A program made the position numbers and the translations under genes. Shown in pieces: positions 20,012-28,297 of a stretch of 64,000 nucleotides of DNA. Each line of letters begins with the position of its first letter. Position 1 is the first letter of the stretch. The stretch is from Isoptericola croceus (lineage in GTDB: Bacteria > Actinomycetota > Actinomycetes > Actinomycetales > Cellulomonadaceae), in the NCBI RefSeq assembly GCF_029382255.1, contig NZ_JARLLG010000002.1, positions 186,001-250,000 on the forward strand. The letters are read 5' to 3'. The notes beneath the pieces are model-generated. The model was not told where the DNA came from, ran no database searches, and saw nothing but the letters and a program-made list of their open reading frames with translations.

Positions 20012-20653
20012 TCAGCGCTTCGTCAGCTCTGGCCGTCGCTCCATGCCGACGAGGCCGTTCCAGGCGAGGTTGACCAGGTGGGCGGCGACCTCGGTCTTCT
20101 TCGGCCGCTGGGCGTCCAGCCAGTACTGACCGGTCAGCGCCACCATCCCGACGAGCATCTGGGCGTATAGCGGCGCCGTCTTCGGGTCGAGGCCGCTGCG
20201 CTTGAACTCGTCGGCCAGGATGTGCTCCACCTGCGTCGCGACGTCGCCGATGAGCGAGGAGAACGTGCCGGTCGCCTGCGCCACGGGGGAGTCGCGCACC
20301 AGGATGCGGAACCCGTCCTCGGACGCCTCGATGTAGCCGAGCAGCGCCAGCGCGGTCCGTTCCACCATCACCTTGGGGTGCCCGCCCTCGGCCAGCGCGC
20401 CCGTCAGTGCCGACGTGAGCGCCTGCACCTCGCGGTCGACGACGACGGCGTAGATGCCCTCCTTGCCGCCGAAGTGCTCGTAGACCACCGGCTTGGAGAC
20501 CTCGGCCGTGGCGGCGATCTCCTCGACGCTGGTCCCCTCGAAGCCCTTGCCCGCGAACAAGCCCCGGCTCACCGCGATCAGCTGCTCGCGCCGTTGGCTC
20601 GCGGTCATCCGGGCACGCGGGGCACGCTTGGACGCGCGAGAGTCGGCAGGCAT
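20012..20653 (-). CDS. TetR-family transcriptional regulator
   Basis: A 213-aa regulator. The N-terminal helix-turn-helix is clear: RREQLIAVSRGLFAGKGFEGTSVEEIAATAEVSKPVVYEHFGGKEGIYAVVVDRE. The C-terminal ligand domain (about 70-200) is helical and close in style to actinobacterial TetR proteins found next to glmU. It lies 22 bp from the marR promoter palindrome and points the same way as marR-MFS, with the glmU/tRNA unit divergent. Its target cannot be deduced. Confidence 0.9.
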   Translation of the reverse strand: MPADSRASKRAPRARMTASQRREQLIAVSRGLFAGKGFEGTSVEEIAATAEVSKPVVYEHFGGKEGIYAVVVDREVQALTSALTGALAEGGHPKVMVERTALALLGYIEASEDGFRILVRDSPVAQATGTFSSLIGDVATQVEHILADEFKRSGLDPKTAPLYAQMLVGMVALTGQYWLDAQRPKKTEVAAHLVNLAWNGLVGMERRPELTKR

Positions 20654-20779
20654 GGGTCCATTCTGCCCGCTGCGCCGCCGCTGTGGTGCGGGCCACGCGC
20701 CACGGACGTCCGGTTCGCCCAGATGTGCGCGGGGCACCCGCGACGACCTGGCAGACTGATGCCGGGACGATGCTCCCGG

Positions 20780-20851
20780 TCCGCCTTGGTGTAATCGGCA
20801 GCACAAGGGTTTTTGGTGCCCTTGGTCCAGGTTCGAATCCTGGGGGCGGAG
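20780..20851 (+). tRNA. tRNA-Gln (anticodon TTG)
   Basis: A 72-nt cloverleaf: the 7-bp acceptor pairs 20780-20786 with 20844-20850 (one T-G pair), the D arm has the Gln-type TGGTGTAATCGGCAGCAC, the anticodon stem AGGGT/GCCCT encloses loop TTTTGGT (anticodon TTG), and the T arm has GGTTCGAATCC. G is the discriminator base and CCA is not encoded. Gln tRNA directly upstream of glmU is a common actinobacterial arrangement. Confidence 0.95.
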
Positions 20852-20883
20852 CTCGCGCGACACCCGACAGAGACGGAGCACCG

Positions 20884-22581
20884 GTGGTTTCCACGGCCCC
20901 CCACGGCGACCTGCACGCAGCACACGGCCCGACGCCTGCACCGGACGGCACGCCGCGGCCTGCCGCCGTCGTCGTCCTCGCCGCCGGGCAGGGCACCCGT
21001 ATGCGGTCGGTGACACCCAAGGTGCTGCACGCGCTCGGTGGCCGCACCATGCTCGGGCACGCGATGACCGCGGCCCGCGAGCTCGACCCGGCGCACGTGG
21101 CCGTCGTCGTGCGCCACGAGCGTCAGCAGGTCGCCGCCGCAGCGCTCGAGATCGACCACGCCGCTCTCGTCGTCGACCAGGACGAGATCCCGGGCACCGG
21201 GCGGGCGGTGCAGTGCGCCCTGGACGCGCTCGACGCGCGCGCCCACGCGGCCAGGGCCGCCGACATCGCCTCCACCGACGACGTGCACGACGGCGAGCAG
21301 GACCCGCTCGGCGACGGCCTGCACGGCGCCGTGGTCGTCCTGGCCGGCGACATCCCGCTGCTCGACGGCGCCGCGCTCGGTGAGCTGCTGGCCGCGCACC
21401 ACGCCGACGGCAACGCCGTGACGATCCTGACCACGGAGCTCGACGACGCCACCGGGTACGGCCGCATCGTGCGCGAGCAGGGCAGCGGCGACGTCGTGGC
21501 GATCGTGGAGCACGCCGACGCCACGGCCGCCCAGCGCGAGATCCGCGAGATCAACTCCTCGGTCTACGTCTTCGACGCCGCGGTGCTCCGGCGCGGGCTC
21601 GGCAGCCTCGGCTCGGACAACGCGCAGGGCGAGGTGTACCTGACGGACGTCATCGCCTCCGCGCGCGCCGAGGGCGGCACCGTGCGTGCCCTGCTGAGCG
21701 ACGACCCGATGCTCGTCGAGGGGGTCAACGACCGCGTCGCCCTGGCGACGCTCGGCGCCGAGCTCAACCGGCGCATCCTCGCCGACTGGATGCGCGCCGG
21801 AGTGACCGTCGTCGACCCCACCACCACCTGGGTGGACGCCGACGTCGAGCTCGCCCAGGACGTCACCCTGCTGCCCGGCACGCAGCTGCACGGGGCCACG
21901 CGCGTCGAGTCCGGCGCCACGATCGGCCCGGACACCACCCTGACCGACGTCGAGGTCGGCGCCGGCGCGACCGTCATCCGGACCCACGGCTCGCTCTCCG
22001 TCATCGGCCAGGGCGCCACCGTCGGGCCGTTCGCTTACCTGCGGCCCAACACGCAGCTCGGCGCCCGCGGCAAGATCGGCACCTTCGTCGAGACGAAGAA
22101 CGCCGAGATCGGCGAGGGCTCGAAGATCCCGCACCTGTCCTACGTCGGCGACGCGACGATCGGGGAGCAGAGCAACATCGGCGCCGCGTCCGTCACGGTG
22201 AACTACGACGGCGTGCACAAGCACCGGACCGTCATCGGCTCGCACGCGCGCACGGGCGCGGACAACATGTTCGTCGCCCCCGTGCGCGTGGGCGACGGCG
22301 CGTACACCGCGGCGGGCAGCGTCGTGACGCGTGACGTCCCCGCGGGGGCGCTCGGGGTGAGCCGCACCCAGCAGACGAACGTCGACGGCTGGGTCGAGCG
22401 CCGCCGCCCCGGGACGGCCGCGGCCGAGGCCGCCGCCCGGGCGGGCGCCGGTGAGGTCTCCGGCGCGCTCGGCGCGCAGGCGAAGCGTGAGCTGGCCGAG
22501 CACACTGCCCTCACCGGGTCCGCACCGGTGTCTCAGCCCGACGAGTCCGCCGGCTCGCCGGCGTCCTCCGAGTCCGCCTGA
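20884..22581 (+). CDS. glmU: bifunctional GlcNAc-1-P uridylyltransferase / glucosamine-1-P acetyltransferase GlmU
   Basis: A 565-aa enzyme that makes UDP-GlcNAc for peptidoglycan and, here, probably also for the nearby polysaccharide. The N-terminal half has the nucleotidyltransferase motif VVVLAAGQGTRMRSVTPK near residue 22 and the GDIPLLDG region; a non-conserved insert (DARAHAARAADIASTDD) lies about residues 118-135. The C-terminal half is a left-handed beta helix with YLRPNTQLG, GTFVETKNAEIG and ANMFVAPVR-like turns, then a Ser/Ala/Glu-rich tail. GTG 20884 was chosen for GGAG at 20875-20878 and because an earlier start would run through the tRNA. Confidence 0.95.
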   Translation: MVSTAPHGDLHAAHGPTPAPDGTPRPAAVVVLAAGQGTRMRSVTPKVLHALGGRTMLGHAMTAARELDPAHVAVVVRHERQQVAAAALEIDHAALVVDQDEIPGTGRAVQCALDALDARAHAARAADIASTDDVHDGEQDPLGDGLHGAVVVLAGDIPLLDGAALGELLAAHHADGNAVTILTTELDDATGYGRIVREQGSGDVVAIVEHADATAAQREIREINSSVYVFDAAVLRRGLGSLGSDNAQGEVYLTDVIASARAEGGTVRALLSDDPMLVEGVNDRVALATLGAELNRRILADWMRAGVTVVDPTTTWVDADVELAQDVTLLPGTQLHGATRVESGATIGPDTTLTDVEVGAGATVIRTHGSLSVIGQGATVGPFAYLRPNTQLGARGKIGTFVETKNAEIGEGSKIPHLSYVGDATIGEQSNIGAASVTVNYDGVHKHRTVIGSHARTGADNMFVAPVRVGDGAYTAAGSVVTRDVPAGALGVSRTQQTNVDGWVERRRPGTAAAEAAARAGAGEVSGALGAQAKRELAEHTALTGSAPVSQPDESAGSPASSESA

Positions 22582-22626
22582 CAGCCTGCCTGACCCGAGC
22601 CCCGCACCGAAGGAAGCAACCCTCTG

Positions 22627-23610
22627 ATGAACACCTCGATCCCCGGCACCGGAGAGCGCAACCTCGTCCTCGCAGCGGGCCGGGCGCACCCTGAGCTCGC
22701 CGATGCCGTCGCCGAGGAGCTGGGTATCGGCCTGCTGCCGGTCTCCGCGTACGACTTCGCGAACAGCGAGACCTACGTGCGCTTCGGCGAGTCGGTCCGT
22801 GGCGCGGACATCTTCCTGCTGCAGAGCCACACCGCGCCCGTCAACCAGTGGCTGATGGAGCACCTGCTCATGGTCGACGCCGCCAAGCGCGCGTCGGCGC
22901 GCACGGTGACCGCGGTGACGCCGTTCTACGGCTATGCCCGGCAGGACAAGAAGTCGCGGGGCCGTGAGCCGATCTCGGCTCGGCTGGTCGCGGACCTGCT
23001 GCGTACCGCCGGGGCCGATCGCATCATGAGCGTCGACCTGCACACGGCTCAGATCCAGGGGTTCTTCGACGGGCCGGTCGACCACCTGTGGGCGATGCCG
23101 CTGCTCACCGAGTACGTGCGCACCCGGGTCGACACCACCAACGTCACCGTGGTCTCGCCGGACGCCGGCCGCATCCGCGTCGCCGAGCAGTGGGCCGAGA
23201 AGCTGGGTGGCGGCCCGCTCGCGTTCGTCCACAAGACCCGCGACGTGACCCGGCCGAACCAGGCCGTCGCCAACCGCGTCGTCGGCGACGTCGAGGGCCG
23301 CGAGTGCGTGCTCGTCGACGACCTCATCGACACCGGCGGCACCATCGCCGAGGCGGTCAAGGTCATCATGGACGCGGGTGCGAAGTCGGTGGTGGTCGCG
23401 GCCACGCACGGCGTGCTCTCCGACCCGGCCGGGCAGCGGCTCAGCGAGTGCGGCGCCTCGGAGGTCGTCGTCACCAACACCCTGCCGATCTCGGCCGAGA
23501 AGCGGTTCGACGGGCTCACCGTGCTCTCCATCGCGCCGCTCATCGCGCGCGCCATCCGTGAGGTGTTCGACGACGGGTCGGTCACCTCGCTGTTCGACGG
23601 CAACAGCTGA
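22627..23610 (+). CDS. prs: ribose-phosphate pyrophosphokinase
   Basis: A 327-aa enzyme that makes PRPP from ribose-5-phosphate and ATP, feeding nucleotides, His and Trp. Seen: DFANSETYVRFGESVRG, the ATP-binding flexible loop FYGYARQDKKSRGREPISARL, the Mg-binding SVDLHTAQIQGFFD and the PRPP loop CVLVDDLIDTGGTIAEA. AGGAAG lies about 10 nt upstream. It follows glmU after 45 bp, as is usual in actinobacteria, and ends before a strong hairpin terminator. Confidence 0.96.
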   Translation: MNTSIPGTGERNLVLAAGRAHPELADAVAEELGIGLLPVSAYDFANSETYVRFGESVRGADIFLLQSHTAPVNQWLMEHLLMVDAAKRASARTVTAVTPFYGYARQDKKSRGREPISARLVADLLRTAGADRIMSVDLHTAQIQGFFDGPVDHLWAMPLLTEYVRTRVDTTNVTVVSPDAGRIRVAEQWAEKLGGGPLAFVHKTRDVTRPNQAVANRVVGDVEGRECVLVDDLIDTGGTIAEAVKVIMDAGAKSVVVAATHGVLSDPAGQRLSECGASEVVVTNTLPISAEKRFDGLTVLSIAPLIARAIREVFDDGSVTSLFDGNS

Positions 23611-23671
23611 GGCGGGTTCTCGTACGAAGACACGCGCACGGAGGCATGTACCGGGACCTGCCCGGGGCACA

Positions 23672-23703
23672 GCGCGCCCGGACTTTCCTCGGTCCGGGTG
23701 CGC
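23672..23703 (+). terminator. hairpin terminator after prs
   Basis: Arms 23672-23683 and 23692-23703 pair at 12 positions with one G-T pair, around an 8-nt loop that holds the only T-rich bases. No T-run follows, as is usual in GC-rich actinobacteria. It separates the glmU-prs unit from rplY. Confidence 0.7.
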
Positions 23704-23991
23704 CAGGTACAGTAGTCAGGTTGCCTCGGCGAGGGACGTCTGACGGGCGCCGGTCCACCGGTCGCGAGCACCTGCTCGCAGCCCGCAGAGCTGGATCCGT
23801 CGGATTTCCGTGATCGACTGGGCGGCTGCCGGTAGAGCGCGCACGCGCCCCGACCGTGCGGCGCCCGAGATCGCGTCCGTCACGTGTCCCACGCCGACGC
23901 AGCCGCCCGTCCGCGCCGGTTCCCCCTCGCGGACAGCCGACGGCTCCCTCTGGTCGTCGGCACGCACAGACCTTTAGCAGGAGTGATCCAC
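23704..23991 (+). promoter_or_regulatory. long intergenic leader upstream of rplY
   Basis: The prs-rplY gap of 381 bases holds no convincing gene. TACAGT (23708-23713) just after the prs terminator is a possible -10 for rplY; it would give a leader of about 270 nt. A GCGAGC...GCTCGC hairpin lies at 23764-23779. AGGAG (23979-23983) is the ribosome binding site of rplY. A long structured leader before a ribosomal protein gene may carry autoregulation, but I recognise no named RNA family. Confidence 0.35.
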
Positions 23992-24591
23992 GTGTCCGAG
24001 ATCAAGCTCGCCGCCGAGTCCCGCACCGAGTTCGGCAAGGGTGCGGCCCGCCGCGCCCGCCGTGCCGGCAAGATCCCCGCCGTCCTCTACGGTCACGGCG
24101 CCGACCCGCTGCACATCAACCTGCCGGGCCACGAGACGATGCTCGCGGTCCGCCACACGAACGCGCTGATCGGGCTGGGCGTCGACGGCGAGAACTACCT
24201 CGCGGTCGTCAAGGACGTCCAGCGTCACCCCGTCCGCCCCGAGATCGAGCACATCGACCTGCTGCTGGTGACCAAGGGCGAGAAGATCGCCGTCGACATC
24301 ACCGTGCACATCGTGGGCGAGTCCGCGCCGGGCTCCATCCACCTGGTCGAGGAGCAGACGCTCTCCGTCGAGGCCGACGCCACGAACATCCCGGAGTCCA
24401 TCGAGGTCTCCATCGAGGGCAAGCAGGCCGGCGAGAACATCGTCGCCGGCGACGTCGAGCTGCCGGAGGGCGTCGAGCTCCTCACCGACCCGTCGTACAC
24501 CGTCGTGACGATCACCGAGCCGCGCGGCGAGGAGTCCGACGAGGAGTCGGCCGAGTCCGCCTCGGCCGCGAGCGAGTCCTCCGCCGAGTGA
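23992..24591 (+). CDS. rplY: 50S ribosomal protein L25 / general stress protein Ctc
   Basis: A 199-aa protein, the long Ctc form of L25 that binds 5S rRNA. The N-terminal L25 domain (1-95) starts EIKLAAESRTEFGKGAARRARRAGKIPAVLYGHG; the C-terminal TL5 domain (about 96-185) includes VDITVHIVGESAPG and EVSIEGKQAGENIVAGDVELPEGV; an acidic Glu/Ser tail follows. GTG 23992 has AGGAG at 8 nt spacing. rplY-pth is a conserved pair. Confidence 0.95.
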   Translation: MSEIKLAAESRTEFGKGAARRARRAGKIPAVLYGHGADPLHINLPGHETMLAVRHTNALIGLGVDGENYLAVVKDVQRHPVRPEIEHIDLLLVTKGEKIAVDITVHIVGESAPGSIHLVEEQTLSVEADATNIPESIEVSIEGKQAGENIVAGDVELPEGVELLTDPSYTVVTITEPRGEESDEESAESASAASESSAE

Positions 24592-24619
24592 CCCTCGCGT
24601 GACGAGCTAGCAGCACCCG

Positions 24620-24656
24620 AACGCCCGACGACGGCCCTGCGCCGCCGTCGGGCGTT
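24620..24656 (+). terminator. hairpin terminator after rplY
   Basis: A 16-bp stem (24620-24635 with 24641-24656, one G-T pair) and a CCTGC loop, starting 28 bp after the rplY stop. It is very stable and has no T-run. Confidence 0.8.
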
Positions 24657-24707
24657 CTGCGTGCCGCGATCGACGACTAGGGTTCATGCGGCGAAAGGAT
24701 GGGGAGC

Positions 24708-25310
24708 ATGGCGGACACGCCCTGGCTGGTGGTCGGGCTCGGCAACCCCGGACCGAAGTACGCCGGCAACCGGCACAACGTCGGCCAGATGGTGCTCGAC
24801 CTGCTCGCCGAGCGCACCGGCAGCCGGTTCGCGAAGCACACGCGGGCCCAGGCGACAGTGGCCGAGACCCGGCTCGGTACCCTGCCCGGCGGCGCCCCCG
24901 GGCCGCGCGTGATCCTGGCGAAGCCGACCACGTACATGAACACGTCCGGCGGCCCCGTCTCGGCGCTCGCCCAGTACTACGGGATCGACGCCGAGCACGT
25001 GCTGGCGGTGCACGACGAGGTGGACATCCCGTTCGACGCGATCAAGCTCAAGGGGAGCGGGGGAGAGGGCGGCCACAACGGGCTGCGTGACATCTCCAAG
25101 GCCCTCGGCACGCGGGAGTACACGCGCGTCCGGGTGGGGGTCGGGCGACCGCCGGGACGGATGGACACCGCGGACTACGTGCTGCGCGACTTCTCGGGCA
25201 CGGAGCGCAAGGACCTGCCGATGCTGATCGGCGACGCCGCCGACGCCGTCGAGATGGTCGTCACCGAGGGGTTGCTGGCCGCGCAGGGGAAGTACCACCA
25301 GCGGGTCTGA
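24708..25310 (+). CDS. pth: peptidyl-tRNA hydrolase
   Basis: A 200-aa enzyme that rescues tRNAs from peptidyl-tRNA. Seen: LVVGLGNPGPKYAGNRHNVGQMVLD with the catalytic His in RHNVG, LAKPTTYMNTSGGPV, VHDEVDIPFDAIKLKGSGGEGGHNGLRD and RVRVGVGRPPGRMD. ATG 24708 was preferred over ATG 24699 because AAAGGA (24694-24699) is then at the right distance. The stop is followed closely by the polysaccharide locus and its first operator. Confidence 0.95.
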   Translation: MADTPWLVVGLGNPGPKYAGNRHNVGQMVLDLLAERTGSRFAKHTRAQATVAETRLGTLPGGAPGPRVILAKPTTYMNTSGGPVSALAQYYGIDAEHVLAVHDEVDIPFDAIKLKGSGGEGGHNGLRDISKALGTREYTRVRVGVGRPPGRMDTADYVLRDFSGTERKDLPMLIGDAADAVEMVVTEGLLAAQGKYHQRV

Positions 25311-25324
25311 GCACCACGTCGAGA

Positions 25325-25391
25325 TTCACCCGTCGCGACGGGTGAAAAGCAGGGCACTGCCCCAAGAATGGCGGTGTCTGAGATCTAGACT
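25325..25391 (+). promoter_or_regulatory. site A: palindromic PHO-box-like operator and promoter of polysaccharide unit 1
   Basis: TTCACCCGTCG (25325-25335) followed directly by CGACGGGTGAA (25336-25346) is a perfect 22-bp palindrome. TAGACT (25386-25391) is the likely -10, 46 bp (centre to centre) beyond the GGGTGA half. The same half-site and distance recur at sites B, C, F and G. It could also serve as terminator of pth. Confidence 0.55.
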
Positions 25392-25445
25392 CCTTAAGAC
25401 CGGTCGCCCCGGGAGAGCCGTGGGCGTCGTCGACGAGGGGGCGGG

Positions 25446-26645
25446 ATGTCGAAGCCGACTGTCGCTATCGCACACGACTACCTGACGCAGCGAGGTGGCG
25501 CGGAGCGGGTAGCCCTCACGATGGCCCAGGCGTTTCCCGATGCCCCTCTCTACACGTCGCTCTACGACCAGGACGGGACGTTCCCGGAGTTCTCTCGCTG
25601 CGACGTCCGCACATCTCGTCTCGATCGGTCCAGAGTGCTTCGGAGCCACCACCGGCTGGCGCTCCCGTTGCTCGCCCGGGCCGTGGAAGAGCAGCCGATC
25701 GAGGCAGACGTGCTGCTGGCGAGCTCGAGCGGCTGGGCGCACCGCTACCGGGGTGCGCAGCGCACGGTCGTGTACTGCTACGCGCCTGCCCGCTGGCTCT
25801 ACCAGCAGGACCGGTACCTCTCCGGGGCTGCCGGTAGCGCGATCCGTGACCGCGTGCGGACCCGCCTCGCGGCGACGGCTCTGCGCGCGCTCGGGCCCGG
25901 GCTCCGTTCGTCCGACATCGACGCCGCAGCGCGGGCGCACACCTATCTCACGACCTCGACCGAGATGCGGCGCATGATCAAGGAGGTCTACGGCATCGAT
26001 GCCGAGATCGTCCCACCACCCCCGGCGGTGGATGCGCACGGCCCGTTGCGCGCCGTGCCGGGCCTGAGGCCGGGCTACCTCCTGTGCGTGGCACGGCTCC
26101 TGCCCTACAAGAACGTCGACGTCGTCGTGGCGGCGGCGCGGCGGCTCAAGGTCCCGCTCGTGGTCGTCGGTGAGGGGCCGGACCGAGGGAGGTTGGAGCG
26201 CCTCGCGAGCGACGATCTGATCGGGCCGGCCGACACGCCAGGTCGGCGAGGAGGCGTGCACCTCCTCGGGAGGGTCGATGACGAGGAGCTGCGCTGGCTC
26301 TACGCGAACGCCGCGCTGCTCGTCGCGACGTCCTACGAGGACTACGGGCTGACCCCGCTCGAAGGCGGTGCCTTCGGGCTGGCCTCGGTGACTCTCGGGA
26401 CCGGCGGATATCTCGACACCGTGATCGACGGTGTGACCGGTCTGTACGTCGGTGCGCCGGACAGGGACCTGGTCGCGTCGGCTGTCGAGTCCGCCCTGGA
26501 GAGATCGTGGGACGAGAGCAAGATCCGATCCCACGTACAGAAGTTCTCACGAGGAGCGTTCGTCGACAGACTGCGCACGATCGTTGCCCGGGAGACCCAG
26601 GTCCTCGGAGCGTCCGATCACAGTGAACAGATCGGGTTCTCATGA
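25446..26645 (+). CDS. glycosyltransferase, GT4 family (WbaZ-like)
   Basis: A 399-aa cytoplasmic GT-B enzyme. The start VAIAHDYLTQRGGAERVALTMAQAFPDAPLYTSLYD is characteristic of WbaZ-type mannosyl/other transferases. The C-terminal sugar-nucleotide domain has LLCVARLLPYKNVDVVVAAA, VVVGEGPDRGRL and EDYGLTPLEGGAFG with the E-x7-E element. Donor and acceptor are not readable. First gene of the rightward unit 1; its stop overlaps the next start (ATGA). Confidence 0.88.
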   Translation: MSKPTVAIAHDYLTQRGGAERVALTMAQAFPDAPLYTSLYDQDGTFPEFSRCDVRTSRLDRSRVLRSHHRLALPLLARAVEEQPIEADVLLASSSGWAHRYRGAQRTVVYCYAPARWLYQQDRYLSGAAGSAIRDRVRTRLAATALRALGPGLRSSDIDAAARAHTYLTTSTEMRRMIKEVYGIDAEIVPPPPAVDAHGPLRAVPGLRPGYLLCVARLLPYKNVDVVVAAARRLKVPLVVVGEGPDRGRLERLASDDLIGPADTPGRRGGVHLLGRVDDEELRWLYANAALLVATSYEDYGLTPLEGGAFGLASVTLGTGGYLDTVIDGVTGLYVGAPDRDLVASAVESALERSWDESKIRSHVQKFSRGAFVDRLRTIVARETQVLGASDHSEQIGFS

Positions 26646-28297
26646 CTGTCCGAGAGTTCTTGCGCGTGATGTGGGAGGGCAAGTACTTCATCGTCCTGTC
26701 GGTGATGGTGGCCCTGGGCGGGTCCGTTCTCTATGCCGACCGGCAGCCCGAGGCCTACGAAGCCTCGGCGGTCGTCCAGATCAACGCGGCCGACACCGGC
26801 GAAGACCCGGCCCTGGCTGCCTCCAGCACGGTGGACACCGATCCGCGACTGGTCGAAGCGCCAGAGGTGCTCCGCACGGTCGGCGGCGACTCAGCCACCC
26901 GCGCCAGCCTTCGCGGGCTCGCGAGCAGGATCTCCGGCCTCTACGACGAGGAGACCAGGGTCACGGTGATCACCACCGTGGCTGATTCGCCACAGGGTGC
27001 TGTGACGCTGGCGAACACCGTGGCCTCCGCCTACGTCGAGCATCTCCCGAGCGTCATCGACGGTCAGATCGAGGAGGTGGAAACGAGGAGGGACGCGCTG
27101 CGGACCCAGCTGGACACGGTGGCGGCGCAGCTCAAGGAGAACAAGAAGGATCCGCTCGCCATCGCCGAGCGCGAGACGATCATCACCCAGTACCAGGCTC
27201 TGTCGGCGAGCAGGAACACTCTCGACTCGATCCTCACCCCCGCTCAGATCCTCACGCCCGCCTCCTCCGCCGCCGTCATGGGGCTGCCACGGCTGGGCAT
27301 CGTCCTCATCGGTGGGCTGGCCGGCATCGCGATCGGTATCGGCCTCTCACTGGCCCGGCGTGCCCTCGACAGCCGACTCCGGGGCCGCATCGACACGACG
27401 GACGCGGCGGGTGCGCCCGTGCTGGCCGAGCTGTACGAGGTCAAGCGGGCGGCGAAGTCCTACCGCAAGGTTCCGGTGCTCCCGGTCTCGAGCCGGGTCG
27501 CCTCACCGTTCACGGAGTCGATCCGCGAGCTGCGTACTGCGCTCCACGTGGCGCTGCACGACAACGAGCACGCCGTCGTCGTCGTCACTGCGGCAGACCC
27601 GCACGCCGCGCGATCCTTCATCACCGCCAACCTCGCCGCGTCCTGGGCGATGAGCGGCCGGAAGACCGTTGCCGTCGCCGGTGATCTCCGTGGCCGGGGA
27701 CTCGGTCCGTTGTTGCCGCCACCGCACGGCCCCGGATCGGACCGGGAGGGCCTCCGGGAGACGCAGGTGCCGAGCCTGGGCTTCCTCACGCTCCAGGACC
27801 CCGACATGGATCCGGCCGACTTCCTGGCCACCGCACAGGTGCGCAGGATCATCGAGTCGGCCCGGGATGCCGCTGACGTGCTCGTCATCGACGCGCCCCC
27901 CGTCCTCGGGGCGGCAGACGCCACGATCCTGGGCGGATATGCCGACTGCGTCGTCCTGGTGGCGACGGCAGGCAGGACGGACCGGGGTGTCCTGCAGGCG
28001 GCAGTGGACAGGCTGCGCATCAACGATGCGCCACTGGCCGGTATCGCGCTGGCCGGGGTGAAGAGCGACAGCCAGCTGATCTACGCCTCGACCTACGGAG
28101 AAGCCACCGCCCCTGGACGGCCGGAGGCGCCTGCTGCTGGTGTTCCCGTCGCTGCCGAGGCCGCCGCGGGCCCCGCAGGTCTCGCCGCGAGGGAGGACGG
28201 CGACCCGGGGAGCCCGGAGGTGACGGCACCCGGGTCGGCGCCTGCCGGAGGGAGGCGGCCGACCGCACGCGAGCTGCGCGTGTCCAGGTGGCGGTGA
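26642..28297 (+). CDS. Wzz/BY-kinase-like polysaccharide co-polymerase lacking Walker A
   Basis: A 551-aa protein with the plan of actinobacterial chain-length regulators fused to a tyrosine-kinase-like ATPase. TM1 is about residues 14-31, the extracellular Wzz part about 32-215, TM2 about 217-238 (LGIVLIGGLAGIAIGIG), and the cytoplasmic P-loop-like domain about 285-500. Walker B is present (VLVIDAPPVLGAAD), but the place of Walker A reads VVVVTAADPHAARSFITANLA, with no GxxxxGK[ST], and Walker A' is reduced to VAVAGDLRGRGL. No C-terminal Tyr cluster is seen; the tail is Pro/Ala-rich. It probably regulates chain length without kinase activity. Coupled to both neighbours by 4-bp overlaps. Confidence 0.85.
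   Translation: MTVREFLRVMWEGKYFIVLSVMVALGGSVLYADRQPEAYEASAVVQINAADTGEDPALAASSTVDTDPRLVEAPEVLRTVGGDSATRASLRGLASRISGLYDEETRVTVITTVADSPQGAVTLANTVASAYVEHLPSVIDGQIEEVETRRDALRTQLDTVAAQLKENKKDPLAIAERETIITQYQALSASRNTLDSILTPAQILTPASSAAVMGLPRLGIVLIGGLAGIAIGIGLSLARRALDSRLRGRIDTTDAAGAPVLAELYEVKRAAKSYRKVPVLPVSSRVASPFTESIRELRTALHVALHDNEHAVVVVTAADPHAARSFITANLAASWAMSGRKTVAVAGDLRGRGLGPLLPPPHGPGSDREGLRETQVPSLGFLTLQDPDMDPADFLATAQVRRIIESARDAADVLVIDAPPVLGAADATILGGYADCVVLVATAGRTDRGVLQAAVDRLRINDAPLAGIALAGVKSDSQLIYASTYGEATAPGRPEAPAAGVPVAAEAAAGPAGLAAREDGDPGSPEVTAPGSAPAGGRRPTARELRVSRWR

Noticed and set aside
20605-23670. A 1021-codon open frame on the minus strand through glmU and prs
   Set aside because: It is antisense to two clear housekeeping genes and crosses the tRNA; its Arg/Gly/Asp-rich composition is what the reverse strand of high-GC genes gives.
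25325-25346. The perfect palindrome after pth as nothing more than a terminator
   Set aside because: It may also terminate, but its half-site recurs in front of six other units of the locus at fixed distances from -10 boxes, where hairpins do not form.
25364-25372. AAGAATGGC, shared by sites A and B, as part of the common operator
   Set aside because: It falls at different positions relative to the two promoters (near -35 in A, the -10 in B), so the match is probably chance.
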